From the NCBI RefSeq assembly GCF_021290985.1, contig NZ_JAJOYU010000001.1, forward strand, positions 1 to 64,000: 64,000 nucleotides of DNA. Reading direction: 5' to 3'. The DNA is from Rheinheimera soli. GTDB taxonomy: Bacteria; Pseudomonadota; Gammaproteobacteria; Enterobacterales; Alteromonadaceae. The notes below the pieces were generated by a model. It saw only the letters and a program-made list of their open reading frames with translations, searched no databases and had not been told where the DNA came from. A program made the position numbers and the translations under genes. The stretch's first letter is position 1, and each line of letters starts with the position of its first letter. Shown piece after piece: positions 56,161 to 64,000 of the stretch.

Positions 56161-56906
56161 CTTGGTGTTTCCTTTGACTTAGGGTGGCCATACACAGGTA
56201 CTGCTTTGATTAGCAGTTTTACTGCATGCCAATAAATTCGTGTCATTACTTGTACGTTTTGCCATGGACGGCGGATCAATAAGTCCTTAAGTCCCGTTAG
56301 ACTAAAAGGCTGTAGCACCAAATGAAACCAGGCGCCGAACACCTTGTTCCCACCTTTAAAATTAGTGATCGCTAATTCTAGTTTTTCTGAATTAGTGATC
56401 ACTGTCCAGTGGTATTGCATATCCATTGGATTAAAAGGTGAGACATGAAAAGCCTTATCATGCTGATAATGCGAATTTTCTGTGTCTTCTACAGGCACAA
56501 GGTAATAATGTCGCTCATTCCAGGGCGTATTGCTAACTTCAGCCAACAAAGCTACCAGCTGCGTTGCAGCATTAAAACAGTAGTACAAGGTCAGCGGACT
56601 AAAATAATAGCCCCAGTTTGCCAGCGGACTCATCATGCAGACTTTAGCTACAGTGTCTGTAAAACCTAAATCCCGCACCTTTTGCCGCACAGCTTCGGTT
56701 AAATCTGCGGCTCCAGGCAAATAGTCGTTGCGGCGATAACTACAGGCCGCAAATCGTGCTTGTGACCATAACCAACCTTTAACCGGGATGCTGTCTAGTT
56801 CATCCAGATCCAGCCAAAAATAGTGCACCTGATAGTCAAAGCCATGTACTTTGGGCAGATAGCGCTTATGCCCTACCTCACCCGTTAATAACGCATGACC
56901 GATCAA
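56157..56906 (-). CDS. DUF1365 protein
   Basis: A 249-aa protein of DUF1365: GEVGHKRYLPKVHGFDYQVHYFWL at the start, here shown by GHKRYLPKVHGFDYQ, then PLTLYYCFN, and PFNPMDMQYHW. The start appears to be TTG at 56906, overlapping the previous TGA (TTGA); no other codon fits the conserved N-terminus. It is regularly found between an FAD oxidoreductase and a Cfa-like gene, but has no known reaction. Confidence 0.85.
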   Translation of the reverse strand: MIGHALLTGEVGHKRYLPKVHGFDYQVHYFWLDLDELDSIPVKGWLWSQARFAACSYRRNDYLPGAADLTEAVRQKVRDLGFTDTVAKVCMMSPLANWGYYFSPLTLYYCFNAATQLVALLAEVSNTPWNERHYYLVPVEDTENSHYQHDKAFHVSPFNPMDMQYHWTVITNSEKLELAITNFKGGNKVFGAWFHLVLQPFSLTGLKDLLIRRPWQNVQVMTRIYWHAVKLLIKAVPVYGHPKSKETPR

Positions 56907-58156
56907 AACTCCACTCCCATGGCTCTGGCTATATCGACTGCACTTCGTACGCCATCTTCATGAAAACCATTGTACCAATAGGCACCACAGAACCAGCTGT
57001 TATTGACGCCATTAATTTCAGTACGGCGTTGCTGCGCCGCAATAGTGCAGTGGTTAAACACCGGATGATCGTACTGAAAACGCTTCAAAATTTTGCTCTG
57101 ATCGATAGCCCAACCATGGTTCAGCGTCACCACAAAAGTTACAGGTGCTTCAATACCCTGCAGAATATTCATGTTATAGCTTAGTGTAGCGTGACTAGAT
57201 TCTGCATCTGCCAGATGATAATTCCAGGCAGCCCACGCCGCTTTACGTTTGGGTAAAATGCGTTGGTCTGTATGCAGAATCACTTCGTTCTTTTGATATG
57301 CAATACCGCCTAAAACCTGACGCTCAGCCTCTGTCGGGTCTTTTAACAGCGCCAACGCCTGGTCGCTATGGCAAGCAAAGATCACCTGATCAAAGCGTTC
57401 ACTGCGCCCATCGGTAAACTCCAAAGTAACCCCTTCAGCATCACGGCTGACAGACGTAACCGGACTATTAAGTTTTACCTGCTCTGAGTCCAGAGTATTT
57501 AATAAAGCACGCACGTATTCTCGTGAGCCACCTTTAATGACCGACCACTGCGGTCGGTCTGCCACATTCAGTAAACCATGATTTTTGAAAAACTGCAGAA
57601 AAAACCGCAATGGAAAAGACGGCATATCGGCCAAACCTGACGACCAAATGGCTGCGCCCATAGGTAACAAATAGTCGTTACGTAGCTCTTTGCCTAAGTT
57701 ATGTTTAGCCAGAAACTCATCTATCAACAAGTCCAAATCCGGGTGGTCTTGCTCCAGCAACTCCTTACCCAGCTTATTAAACTTGACTATATCCAACAGC
57801 ATACGCCAAAACGACGGGCGAAACAGATTGCGGCGCTGGGCAAACAAAGTGGCCAGTGTATGGCCATTGTATTCCAAACCTGTGTCGGCTTTTTTCACCG
57901 AAAAACTCATTTGGGTAGGCTGTGATTCCACCTTCAGTTCGGCTAAAAACTTATTAAACAGCGGATATGTCCAGTTATTAAACACAATAAAACCTGTGTC
58001 TACAGCATAGTCTTTCCCTTCAACAGTCACATCTACAGTTGCGGTATGACCACCGAGGTAAGACCCCGCTTCAAATACAGTGACATCATGTTGGCGCTGC
58101 AACAAATACCAGCTGATCATGCCGGAAATACCACCGCCTACTACTGCAATTTTCAT
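56903..58156 (-). CDS. FAD-dependent amine-oxidase-type oxidoreductase
   Basis: A 417-aa flavoprotein: IAVVGGGISGMISWYLL (FAD GxGxxG), YAVDTGFIVFNNWTYP, and near the C-terminus CGAYWYNGFHEDGVRSA. Homologues are annotated as NAD(P)/FAD-dependent oxidoreductases in the photolyase/cfa cluster; a lipid desaturation or oxidation role is suspected. Starts right after the stop of the NTF2-like gene (TAGATG). Confidence 0.88.
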   Translation of the reverse strand: MKIAVVGGGISGMISWYLLQRQHDVTVFEAGSYLGGHTATVDVTVEGKDYAVDTGFIVFNNWTYPLFNKFLAELKVESQPTQMSFSVKKADTGLEYNGHTLATLFAQRRNLFRPSFWRMLLDIVKFNKLGKELLEQDHPDLDLLIDEFLAKHNLGKELRNDYLLPMGAAIWSSGLADMPSFPLRFFLQFFKNHGLLNVADRPQWSVIKGGSREYVRALLNTLDSEQVKLNSPVTSVSRDAEGVTLEFTDGRSERFDQVIFACHSDQALALLKDPTEAERQVLGGIAYQKNEVILHTDQRILPKRKAAWAAWNYHLADAESSHATLSYNMNILQGIEAPVTFVVTLNHGWAIDQSKILKRFQYDHPVFNHCTIAAQQRRTEINGVNNSWFCGAYWYNGFHEDGVRSAVDIARAMGVEF

Positions 58157-58606
58157 CTACGCTTCCTTTGCCATTTTTTGTTTGATTTTTTTAGTGACCC
58201 AGCCCAGCAGCGGAATATGCTCCAGCACCATTTCATTTAAGTCGTAATAATCTCTGTGGTAGGCGATTTTACCTTCGCTGTTCCAATGCAACACTGAACA
58301 CCCATGCACAGAAATCGCTTTGCCATTGCCAATAGCATCGTGGGTAAAGGTCATAACCCAGCTCAGGCACCCCTGACTTTCATTGGCTATTTTTGAGGTG
58401 GCGATAAAATGACAGCTGCTTAAACGCGCATAAGCGTGAGAGAAATACTGCTGTAACTGCTCTAACCCCAGCATATGATGCACAGGGTCAATAAACTCAA
58501 CATTACCAGCATACAACTCAGCCAGTGAATTTAAGTTGTTCTGGCTCAGGTTATTGTAAAAACTCAAAAAATTATCCAGCCGTTCTGCTGTTTGGTGCTC
58601 ATTCAT
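58157..58606 (-). CDS. NTF2/SnoaL-like protein
   Basis: A 149-aa protein with the SnoaL/NTF2 layout (LAELYAGNVEFIDPVHHMLG, VLHWNSEGKIAYHRDYYDL). It is a frequent cluster mate of photolyase and the FAD oxidoreductase. Catalytic residues cannot be named. Overlaps the photolyase stop by 8 nt. Confidence 0.85.
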   Translation of the reverse strand: MNEHQTAERLDNFLSFYNNLSQNNLNSLAELYAGNVEFIDPVHHMLGLEQLQQYFSHAYARLSSCHFIATSKIANESQGCLSWVMTFTHDAIGNGKAISVHGCSVLHWNSEGKIAYHRDYYDLNEMVLEHIPLLGWVTKKIKQKMAKEA

Positions 58607-60032
58607 GATCAGGCATATCCTGCGGTTTTTTAACTGTATGAAACAACTCTAAGGTGCGAAGCCGCGCTTTGCTGTGATCCACTATAGGTTTGACATAGTC
58701 GCTCCACAGTGGCAACGGATGTGGCCAATGAATTTGTTTTTTTGGCACATCAGCAAGCTCTGGCAACATACGTTTTATAAATACGCCATCCGGGTCAAAA
58801 CGTTCACTTTGAGTGACAGGATTAAAAATGCGGAAATAAGGTGCGGCATCTGTGCCTGTAGAAGCGGCCCACTGCCAGCCACCGTTATTGGCTGCAAAGT
58901 CACCATCAATCAGCTTGGACATAAAATACTGCTCACCCCAGCGCCAGTCGATATGTAAATCTTTGACCAAAAAACTAGCCACTATCATACGTAGTCTGTT
59001 ATGCATCCAGCCAGTTTGATTCAACTGACGCATAGCGGCGTCCACTATAGGGTAGCCGGTTTTTCCTTCACACCAGGCCTGAAACAGCGCAAGGTTATTA
59101 GGCCAAACAATACCGTCTGTATCTTTTTGGAACGCTTTGTGTTTAATCAGATCAGGAAAGGCCATCAGAATATGATGATAGAAATCCCGCCATACCAGTT
59201 CAGATAACCAGACGGCAGCACCTGATTTTTCCTTGTCCCACTCTGCAGCGGCTTCCAGTTGCAGCCGACTAATACACTGCTGCGCTGAAATAACCCCTAT
59301 CGCCAGATAAGCCGACAAAGACGAAGTTCCATCTAAAGCCGGAAAATCCCGCTCTGCTTGATAAAAAGCCGCTTTGTCACGGCAAAATTGCCGCATCTGT
59401 TCCAGAACCTGCAGCTCATCCACCGCATAAGCGAGCGAACTGCCATCCCCTTGTTGCATCACAGGCCATTCAGGCAATTGCAGCTTCAGTTCTGGCATAG
59501 CTTTAGGCTTAGGGAAACAGCGCACTCCAGTTTCACGTAAACGCGCCAGCCAGGTTTTCTTAAAAGGGGTAAAAATCTGATAAATACCACCGGTTTTGCT
59601 CAAGATTGATCCCGGCGGCATCACAGCTTTGCGGTCAAACCAAAAACAGGCTTTGCCTGCATCAGCAAAAGTGGCACTGACCTTGTTGTCACGAACCCGT
59701 TCACGTAATTCGTATTCGTTATGGCCATATAAAGCCTCTGCCCCAGCGTCGATAAATTGTTGCATCAGCGCAGGTAACGCATCGTAATGACCGCATTCAA
59801 TTGCTAACAATGGGATATTCAGCGCAGCCAATTCAGTCTGTAACTGCAATACACGACGGCGAATAAAATCTTGTTTCATCGGCGCCATAACATGCTGCTG
59901 CCAGCTATCCGGCGTGGCGACAAAAAGCGCCACTACAGGCAAACCAGACTGACAGGCTTCATATAAGGCTTGATTGTCATAGACACGTAAGTCATTACGC
60001 AACCAGACTAAAGAAAATGCGATGTTACTCAT
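58599..60032 (-). CDS. phrB: Deoxyribodipyrimidine photolyase
   Basis: Repairs cyclobutane pyrimidine dimers using blue light, 477 aa (E. coli 472). N-terminal antenna domain with LVWLRNDLRVYDNQAL, and C-terminal FAD domain with GKTGYPIVDAAMRQLNQTGWMHNRLRM (core TGWMHNRLRM) and NGGWQWAASTGTDAAPYFRI-like text (core GWQWAASTGTDAAPYF). Its ATG overlaps the stop of a 24-codon frame left by a duplication of the end of ybgA. Folate rather than deazaflavin antenna is expected, but not proven. Confidence 0.94.
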   Translation of the reverse strand: MSNIAFSLVWLRNDLRVYDNQALYEACQSGLPVVALFVATPDSWQQHVMAPMKQDFIRRRVLQLQTELAALNIPLLAIECGHYDALPALMQQFIDAGAEALYGHNEYELRERVRDNKVSATFADAGKACFWFDRKAVMPPGSILSKTGGIYQIFTPFKKTWLARLRETGVRCFPKPKAMPELKLQLPEWPVMQQGDGSSLAYAVDELQVLEQMRQFCRDKAAFYQAERDFPALDGTSSLSAYLAIGVISAQQCISRLQLEAAAEWDKEKSGAAVWLSELVWRDFYHHILMAFPDLIKHKAFQKDTDGIVWPNNLALFQAWCEGKTGYPIVDAAMRQLNQTGWMHNRLRMIVASFLVKDLHIDWRWGEQYFMSKLIDGDFAANNGGWQWAASTGTDAAPYFRIFNPVTQSERFDPDGVFIKRMLPELADVPKKQIHWPHPLPLWSDYVKPIVDHSKARLRTLELFHTVKKPQDMPDHE

Positions 60033-60139
60033 CAGGCGCGTAACCCCAGTTCGTCAGGAAGAAATGCCTGTAGATCACTAAGCAGCCAATCTAAAGAGAA
60101 TGTCATATTCATCAGGCGCGTAACCCCAATTCATCAGGG
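60032..60139 (-). repeat. Partial duplication of the ybgA 3' end (80-bp offset)
   Basis: 27 nt at 60032-60058 are repeated, with two mismatches, at 60112-60138. Both encode DELGLRA then TGA in the minus direction. The copy nearer the photolyase ends a 24-codon frame (ATG at about 60106, MTFSLDWLLSDLQAFLP then DELGLRA) whose TGA overlaps the photolyase ATG as TGATG. Confidence 0.75.
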
Positions 60140-61053
60140 AAAGGCTGTAAGTACTGCTGCGCCGCCACATACTGATGCGGATGCTGCGCCAAATGGTGAC
60201 GCAATAAGGTTAATGGCGCCAACAAAGGCAGATGCCCCTGACGGTATTTATGAATAAGGGCCAAAAGTTCCTGCTTAGCACTGCTACTTAGCATTTTCTT
60301 AAAAAAGCCCTGTAAATGCATCAGCACATTGGCCTGCTGTTTGCGGGTGGCTTGTTGTTTTAAAGCCTGCATTAAATCCAGCAAATAACGCTGTGCCAAT
60401 TCGTCAGGAGCAAAGAGTTTCGCCTGAGCCACTAAGCGACCTAATTCGCGGTACGCTGTTGGGCTATGCGCCATCACTAAAAACTTGTAACGACTATGAA
60501 AAGCCACCAACTTGCCGACAGTAAAACCCGATTGCAGCATTTGCTGATAGTCGTGACAGGCGAAGATACGGGTAACAAAGTTCTCCCGTAAATTGCTATC
60601 GAGCAAACGGCCATCTTCTTCCACAGGCAACCAGGGATAGCTATTCATCAGTTGTTGTGTAAAAACACCTACTCCGACCTTACCCAACTGGTGGCCATTT
60701 TGATCATTTAAACGCACGCGCTCCATACCGCAGCTGGGTGACTTGGCACAGACAATATAACCGGACAGCTGTTTGAGCTCTGGCAAAAGCTTTTGGGTAA
60801 ACTGAAGCATAGTGTCAGTATGATCAATGCTGCTGTCTTTGCTATTCACCAATCTCACTTGCTGATCAGCATTTAACTGCAAACGAATAGCGGGACGAGG
60901 CACACCTAAACCTATGGCCTGCTCAGGACAGACCGGAACATAAGACACAAAAGGAGCAAGGGTGCTGTTGCAGAACTCTGACGCTTTATGTCCGGCATCA
61001 AAACGTACTTTTTGCCCAAGCACACAAGCACTGACACCGATTTGGATACTCAT
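60112..61053 (-). CDS. DUF523-DUF1722 protein (YbgA-type)
   Basis: A 313-aa two-domain protein. DUF523 occupies the first ~150 residues (IGVSACVLGQKVRFDAGHK, CAKSPSCGMERV with conserved Cys) and DUF1722 the rest (FHSRYKFLVMAHSPTAYRELG, matching E. coli YbgA). E. coli YbgA has only DUF1722 and also sits before phrB. Role unknown, though conserved cysteines suggest metal or redox chemistry. Probable first gene of the photolyase-cfa operon. Confidence 0.9.
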   Translation of the reverse strand: MSIQIGVSACVLGQKVRFDAGHKASEFCNSTLAPFVSYVPVCPEQAIGLGVPRPAIRLQLNADQQVRLVNSKDSSIDHTDTMLQFTQKLLPELKQLSGYIVCAKSPSCGMERVRLNDQNGHQLGKVGVGVFTQQLMNSYPWLPVEEDGRLLDSNLRENFVTRIFACHDYQQMLQSGFTVGKLVAFHSRYKFLVMAHSPTAYRELGRLVAQAKLFAPDELAQRYLLDLMQALKQQATRKQQANVLMHLQGFFKKMLSSSAKQELLALIHKYRQGHLPLLAPLTLLRHHLAQHPHQYVAAQQYLQPFPDELGLRA

Positions 61054-61170
61054 AATAAGAACTCACAGAAAAAACCACGGAGATGACTAGAATTGTTTAC
61101 AGATCAGCAGGTTCATTGGATCACTGCAAGAGAAAATTTTTGAAAGTCAAATATAGCTATTTTTGTCAGA

Positions 61171-61502
61171 AACAATCGCCGGGAGCGATTGTTAACATAG
61201 GAGCGCAGCGACGATGGCCTGAACAGGCATTTTGCGAGGACAGCAAAATGTAAAACAATCGCCGGGAGCGATTGTTAACATCAGAGCGCAGCGACGATGG
61301 CCTGAACAGGCATTTTGCAGGGACAGCAAAATGTAAAACAATCGCCGGGAGCGATTGTTAACATCAGAGCGCAGCGACGATGGCCTGAACAGGCATTTTG
61401 CAAGGACAGCAAAATGTAAAACAATCGCCGGGAGCGATTGTTAACATCAGAGCGCAGCGACGATGGCCTGAACAGGCATTTTGCAAGGACAGCAAAATGT
61501 AA
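61171..61502. repeat. Four tandem copies of an 83-bp structured repeat
   Basis: Units start at 61171, 61254, 61337 and 61420, exactly 83 nt apart. Each holds a 9-bp hairpin (AACAATCGC / GCGATTGTT), a short GCCTG-AA-CAGGC palindrome, and an 8-bp hairpin CATTTTGC / GCAAAATG. Units 3 and 4 are identical; the others differ at a few bases, mostly in the last loop. 83 is not a multiple of 3, and no gene is present. Confidence 0.9.
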
Positions 61503-61531
61503 AAAAGCTGCGGAATAAACCGCAGCTTTTT
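61501..61531 (-). terminator. Intrinsic terminator of the protease gene
   Basis: AAAAAGCTGCGG and CCGCAGCTTTTTT pair around a 6-nt loop, with the T-run on the minus strand. It abuts the last 83-bp repeat. Confidence 0.9.
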
Positions 61532-61550
61532 GTTCAAGACCAAATAGCTT

Positions 61551-63140
61551 TTAGTAAGAGTAGCTCAGAGTTACACCACTAAAAGTCGTATACGCTCTCA
61601 CTCCCACATGCCAGGTACCAGCTTGCGGATTAGTGATAGTGCACTGCTCAGCATTGCCATTTAAGTAAGGACGGCAATTGTATTGACTTGTTGTAGGCTG
61701 ACTGTTGTAGCGCACATACAAGTCGGCATCACCAGTACCCCCAGAAATAGTGAAGGTTAAGGTGCTGACGCCAGCTGGGATCACGTAAGAACCCCTTAAC
61801 CAGTTGCCAGTGGTGGCAGAAAGATTAGGGAAAGTTTCGCCACCTGTTGGCGGAGGATTACCACCACCACCGCCGCTACAACCATTGGCTGTCAGATAAT
61901 CCACTGCCGCTTTAGCCTGAACTATACCAAAACCAAATGAGTTATCGCGACCTGCGGTGCCTCTGTCTTGTGCTGTTACTTGTAAAGCACTGCGGATTTG
62001 TGGAGCTGTACATTGTGGATGGTTACTCCAGACTAAAGCAGCCACACCAGCAACATGCGGGGAGGCCATAGAGGTACCGCTGATGCTGTTGTAGCCACCA
62101 TTGTTCCAGGTTGAATTCACTGCGACCCCAGGACCTGCTAATTCCACCTGAGCGTTACGCTGGGAGAAACTGGCCAGATTGCGGTTTGAATCCACAGCCG
62201 CCACCGACACTACAGCGTTATAAGAGGCAGGATAAGACAAACTGGTATTACCGGCGTTACCCGCAGCGGCAATCAGCAACATGCCATCATTGTAGAAATT
62301 CGTCATGGCAGTTTGTTCAGTCTGGCTGGAACTGCCGCCACCTAAACTCATATTCACCACTTTAGCGCCTGCATCCTGGCAAGACTGAATGCCATCAATC
62401 AAATCAGAAGCAAAAGTCCAGTTGCCAGAGTCGTTAAATATTTTGACGATGTGAACACCAGCCTGGCCTGAAGGTAACACCCCCACTACACCATCATTGT
62501 TATTCAGCGCCACCATGGTGCCCGCTACATGGGTACCGTGACCGTTACCATCAGTGGACCAATTGCCATGACCAGAGAAAGCAAAACCTGTCACGCCTGA
62601 ACTCGGTAAATCGACATGATTTAAACGATAACCTGTGTCAATAACACAAACCGGAGTGTTAGCCGCATTGTTATCACTGACCTGATTGGCCTGAACCATT
62701 GGAATACCATAAGGCGTGCTTTGCGCCATTGGCGTGATCAAATCAAACAGATAACGTTTTTGGTCCACTTCGATGTACTGCACTTCTGGGTCGGACACCA
62801 TAGCCTTTAACTGGCGTGGATTTAATTCCAGCACGCTGGATTTGACTGAACTTAAGTGCCGGATCACTTTGCCTTTGTACTTACGCGCAAAGGTTTCCGC
62901 TCTTTGCACTGAAAAAGCAGGGGCTGACTGAGCGCCATTTTGCAATGTGCCTGTGGTGCCATCTTTATATTTGACGATATAACGGGTGGTACTGTCGTCA
63001 CTTGGGTCAATTAAAGCAACACTGGCAGCAGTGACAAATTCTGGCTCTGCATCAACCGCAGCAGCAACAGCCACTGAAGTTAAAGATAATGCAAAACAAC
63101 CAGCAGTTCCCAGTAACAGTACTTTGTTTCTATTTTTCAT
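61551..63140 (-). CDS. Secreted subtilisin-type (S8) serine protease with PPC domain
   Basis: A 529-aa secreted protease. Signal peptide to about residue 27, an I9 inhibitor propeptide (about 51-132), and an S8 domain with catalytic Asp168 (VCVIDTGY), His201 (GNGHGTHVAGT) and Ser357 (SGTSMASPHVAG). A Gly/Pro linker (GGGGGNPPPTGG) leads to a C-terminal PPC domain (DADLYVRYNSQPTTSQY), which is usually cleaved off on maturation. AAGG precedes the ATG. Confidence 0.95.
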   Translation of the reverse strand: MKNRNKVLLLGTAGCFALSLTSVAVAAAVDAEPEFVTAASVALIDPSDDSTTRYIVKYKDGTTGTLQNGAQSAPAFSVQRAETFARKYKGKVIRHLSSVKSSVLELNPRQLKAMVSDPEVQYIEVDQKRYLFDLITPMAQSTPYGIPMVQANQVSDNNAANTPVCVIDTGYRLNHVDLPSSGVTGFAFSGHGNWSTDGNGHGTHVAGTMVALNNNDGVVGVLPSGQAGVHIVKIFNDSGNWTFASDLIDGIQSCQDAGAKVVNMSLGGGSSSQTEQTAMTNFYNDGMLLIAAAGNAGNTSLSYPASYNAVVSVAAVDSNRNLASFSQRNAQVELAGPGVAVNSTWNNGGYNSISGTSMASPHVAGVAALVWSNHPQCTAPQIRSALQVTAQDRGTAGRDNSFGFGIVQAKAAVDYLTANGCSGGGGGNPPPTGGETFPNLSATTGNWLRGSYVIPAGVSTLTFTISGGTGDADLYVRYNSQPTTSQYNCRPYLNGNAEQCTITNPQAGTWHVGVRAYTTFSGVTLSYSY

Positions 63141-63466
63141 ATGTGTACCTTGTAAGAATTTTGAAGTCCATGATGTGAAGTTGCATCCTGCGGCTCCAAA
63201 CTTAGCAAGGCATGAAGTTTATTCTTTATATTAAAGTTATATATTTATTATAAATTTTTTACAATTTATTGAATTTATTAAAACTTGTGATTTTTTGTGC
63301 AGAACTCTGTAGTGATCGCACGAGGAAATGGATGAAGAGTGGCCGTAGGACAGAATTGTTGCTCTGACCACTCTGGTTAGACTAAACATGGGGGAAGCGG
63401 AAGTTTGTACAATGAAAAAAGGAGTGCCCGCAAGGTACACTCCTTTTTTAACGACAGAATAAGACA
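63141..63466. other. Gene-free region (326 nt) upstream of the protease
   Basis: Holds the ihfA terminator and an AT-rich stretch (about 63220-63290) that probably includes the protease promoter. No gene or repeat seen. Confidence 0.5.
63415..63449 (-). terminator. Intrinsic terminator of ihfA
   Basis: AAAAAAGGAGTG and CACTCCTTTTTT pair across an 11-nt loop beginning 17 nt past the ihfA stop. Confidence 0.88.
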
Positions 63467-63763
63467 TTACTTTTTGGCGGTGCCTACTTCGACTCTGCTT
63501 TTTAACTTCTGGCCTGGTCTGAAGGTCACCACACAACGGGCAGAGATTGGAATATCTTCACCTGTTTTTGGGTTGCGGCCTGGCCTTTGGTTTTTCACTC
63601 GCAGGTCAAAATTACCAAAACCTGACAGTTTTACCTGGTCGCCTGCTTCCAAAGCAATGCGGATCTCTTCAAAAAAAGATTCGACTATTAATTTTGCATC
63701 GCGCTTGCTGATGCCAAACTTGGTAAATAAACGTTCTGCTAAATCGGCTTTGGTAAGCGCCAT
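63467..63763 (-). CDS. ihfA: Integration host factor alpha subunit
   Basis: A 98-aa DNA-bending protein, half of the IHF heterodimer, which acts in recombination, replication and transcription. It closely follows E. coli Ihf[31 protein letters not shown] and [20 protein letters not shown] with the DNA-intercalating Pro region; here the ISARCVV segment has Cys where E. coli has Arg. Follows pheT by 2 nt, as in the pheST-ihfA operon. Confidence 0.96.
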   Translation of the reverse strand: MALTKADLAERLFTKFGISKRDAKLIVESFFEEIRIALEAGDQVKLSGFGNFDLRVKNQRPGRNPKTGEDIPISARCVVTFRPGQKLKSRVEVGTAKK

Positions 63764-63765
63764 TC

Positions 63766-64000
63766 TTAATCCCTCAACGTTGCGTTGAACTCTTTGCTCA
63801 GCACCTCGACCACAGAAGAGATAACCTGTTGGATATCTTTATCTTCAAGCGTTCGCGCCTTGTCCTGCAAGGTTAAAGCTATTGCTAATGACTTATAGCC
63901 CTCAGCGACACCCTGCCCTGTGTAGACGTCAAACAATTTTAGGTCAACTAATTGATTTCCGCCAACTTTTCTAATAGTAGCAAGGATATCTGAAAAACGC
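63766..64000 (-). CDS. pheT: Phenylalanyl-tRNA synthetase beta subunit, C-terminal end (partial)
   Basis: Only the last 77 codons are in the window; the gene runs past the right edge. The translated tail contains [20 protein letters not shown] and [20 protein letters not shown], the ferredoxin-fold anticodon-binding domain of PheT, and ends EFNATLRD before TAA. Confidence 0.93.
   Translation of the reverse strand, partial: RFSDILATIRKVGGNQLVDLKLFDVYTGQGVAEGYKSLAIALTLQDKARTLEDKDIQQVISSVVEVLSKEFNATLRD

Noticed and set aside
61171-61502. CRISPR array
   Set aside because: The 83-bp units are contiguous, without unique spacers, and no cas genes are nearby.
63405-63788. A 127-codon frame opposite ihfA
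   Set aside because: Entirely antisense to ihfA and its terminator.

Overview
The window is chromosomal DNA of a gammaproteobacterium of the Alteromonadales type. Rheinheimera and its relatives are the best guess, from the Gln-rich protein style, the gene neighbourhoods and the presence of DUF3581, VC2046-type, YejK/L/M, YfbV and YaeQ families; this is inference, because no rRNA or other decisive marker is present. Gene orders shared with E. coli include pheT-ihfA, recC-recB-recD (without ptrA), yejK/yejLM, arsC-like-dapE and ybgA-phr.

Layout. 1-14.1 kb is a surface-polysaccharide locus. It holds a DUF218 (ElyC/SanA-type) membrane protein and wecC; a leftward operon of GT4, wecG, GT2, a Wzz-like protein, a Wzy-like protein and a Wzx-like flippase; and a rightward operon of wecA, a second flippase, a nitroreductase-like protein and a pyruvyltransferase-like protein. 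WecA, WecC and WecG together imply a glycan with GlcNAc and ManNAcA built on undecaprenyl phosphate; wecB is not in the window. uppP (carrier recycling) follows after a near-perfect palindromic terminator. 15-24.1 kb is recD-recB-recC.

24.4-26 kb carries a satD-DUF3307 gene pair headed by five evenly spaced 18-bp palindromes, the most unusual regulatory structure in the window. 26-32 kb holds a periplasmic methyltransferase-like protein, an alpha/beta hydrolase, a TonB-dependent receptor and an orphan periplasmic binding protein. 32-43.4 kb is mixed housekeeping: YciI, DUF3581, an EAL-CBS-GGDEF protein, a Sel1 protein, SOS-controlled sulA, YchJ, tRNA-Tyr, a response regulator with TPRs, deoC, a YgjP-type peptidase, xthA, a membrane-protein gene interrupted by an in-frame TAG, and yfbV.

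43.4-54.9 kb begins with a 0.6-kb gap containing two inverted DnaA boxes. It continues with a degenerate EIIA-Glc-like protein, an ArsC-like reductase, dapE, a VanY-like peptidase, yejK, yejL, a short yejM homologue, small redox and membrane proteins, yaeQ, cvfB and a GAF-GAF-GGDEF-EAL protein. 54.9-61.1 kb is a light/lipid operon: ybgA, photolyase, NTF2-like, FAD oxidoreductase, DUF1365 and cfa-like. After four tandem 83-bp structured repeats come a secreted subtilisin-type protease, ihfA and the 3' end of pheT.

Several starts were moved from the longest reading frame to ATG/GTG codons that have a ribosome binding site or that fit the family length; each entry says where.
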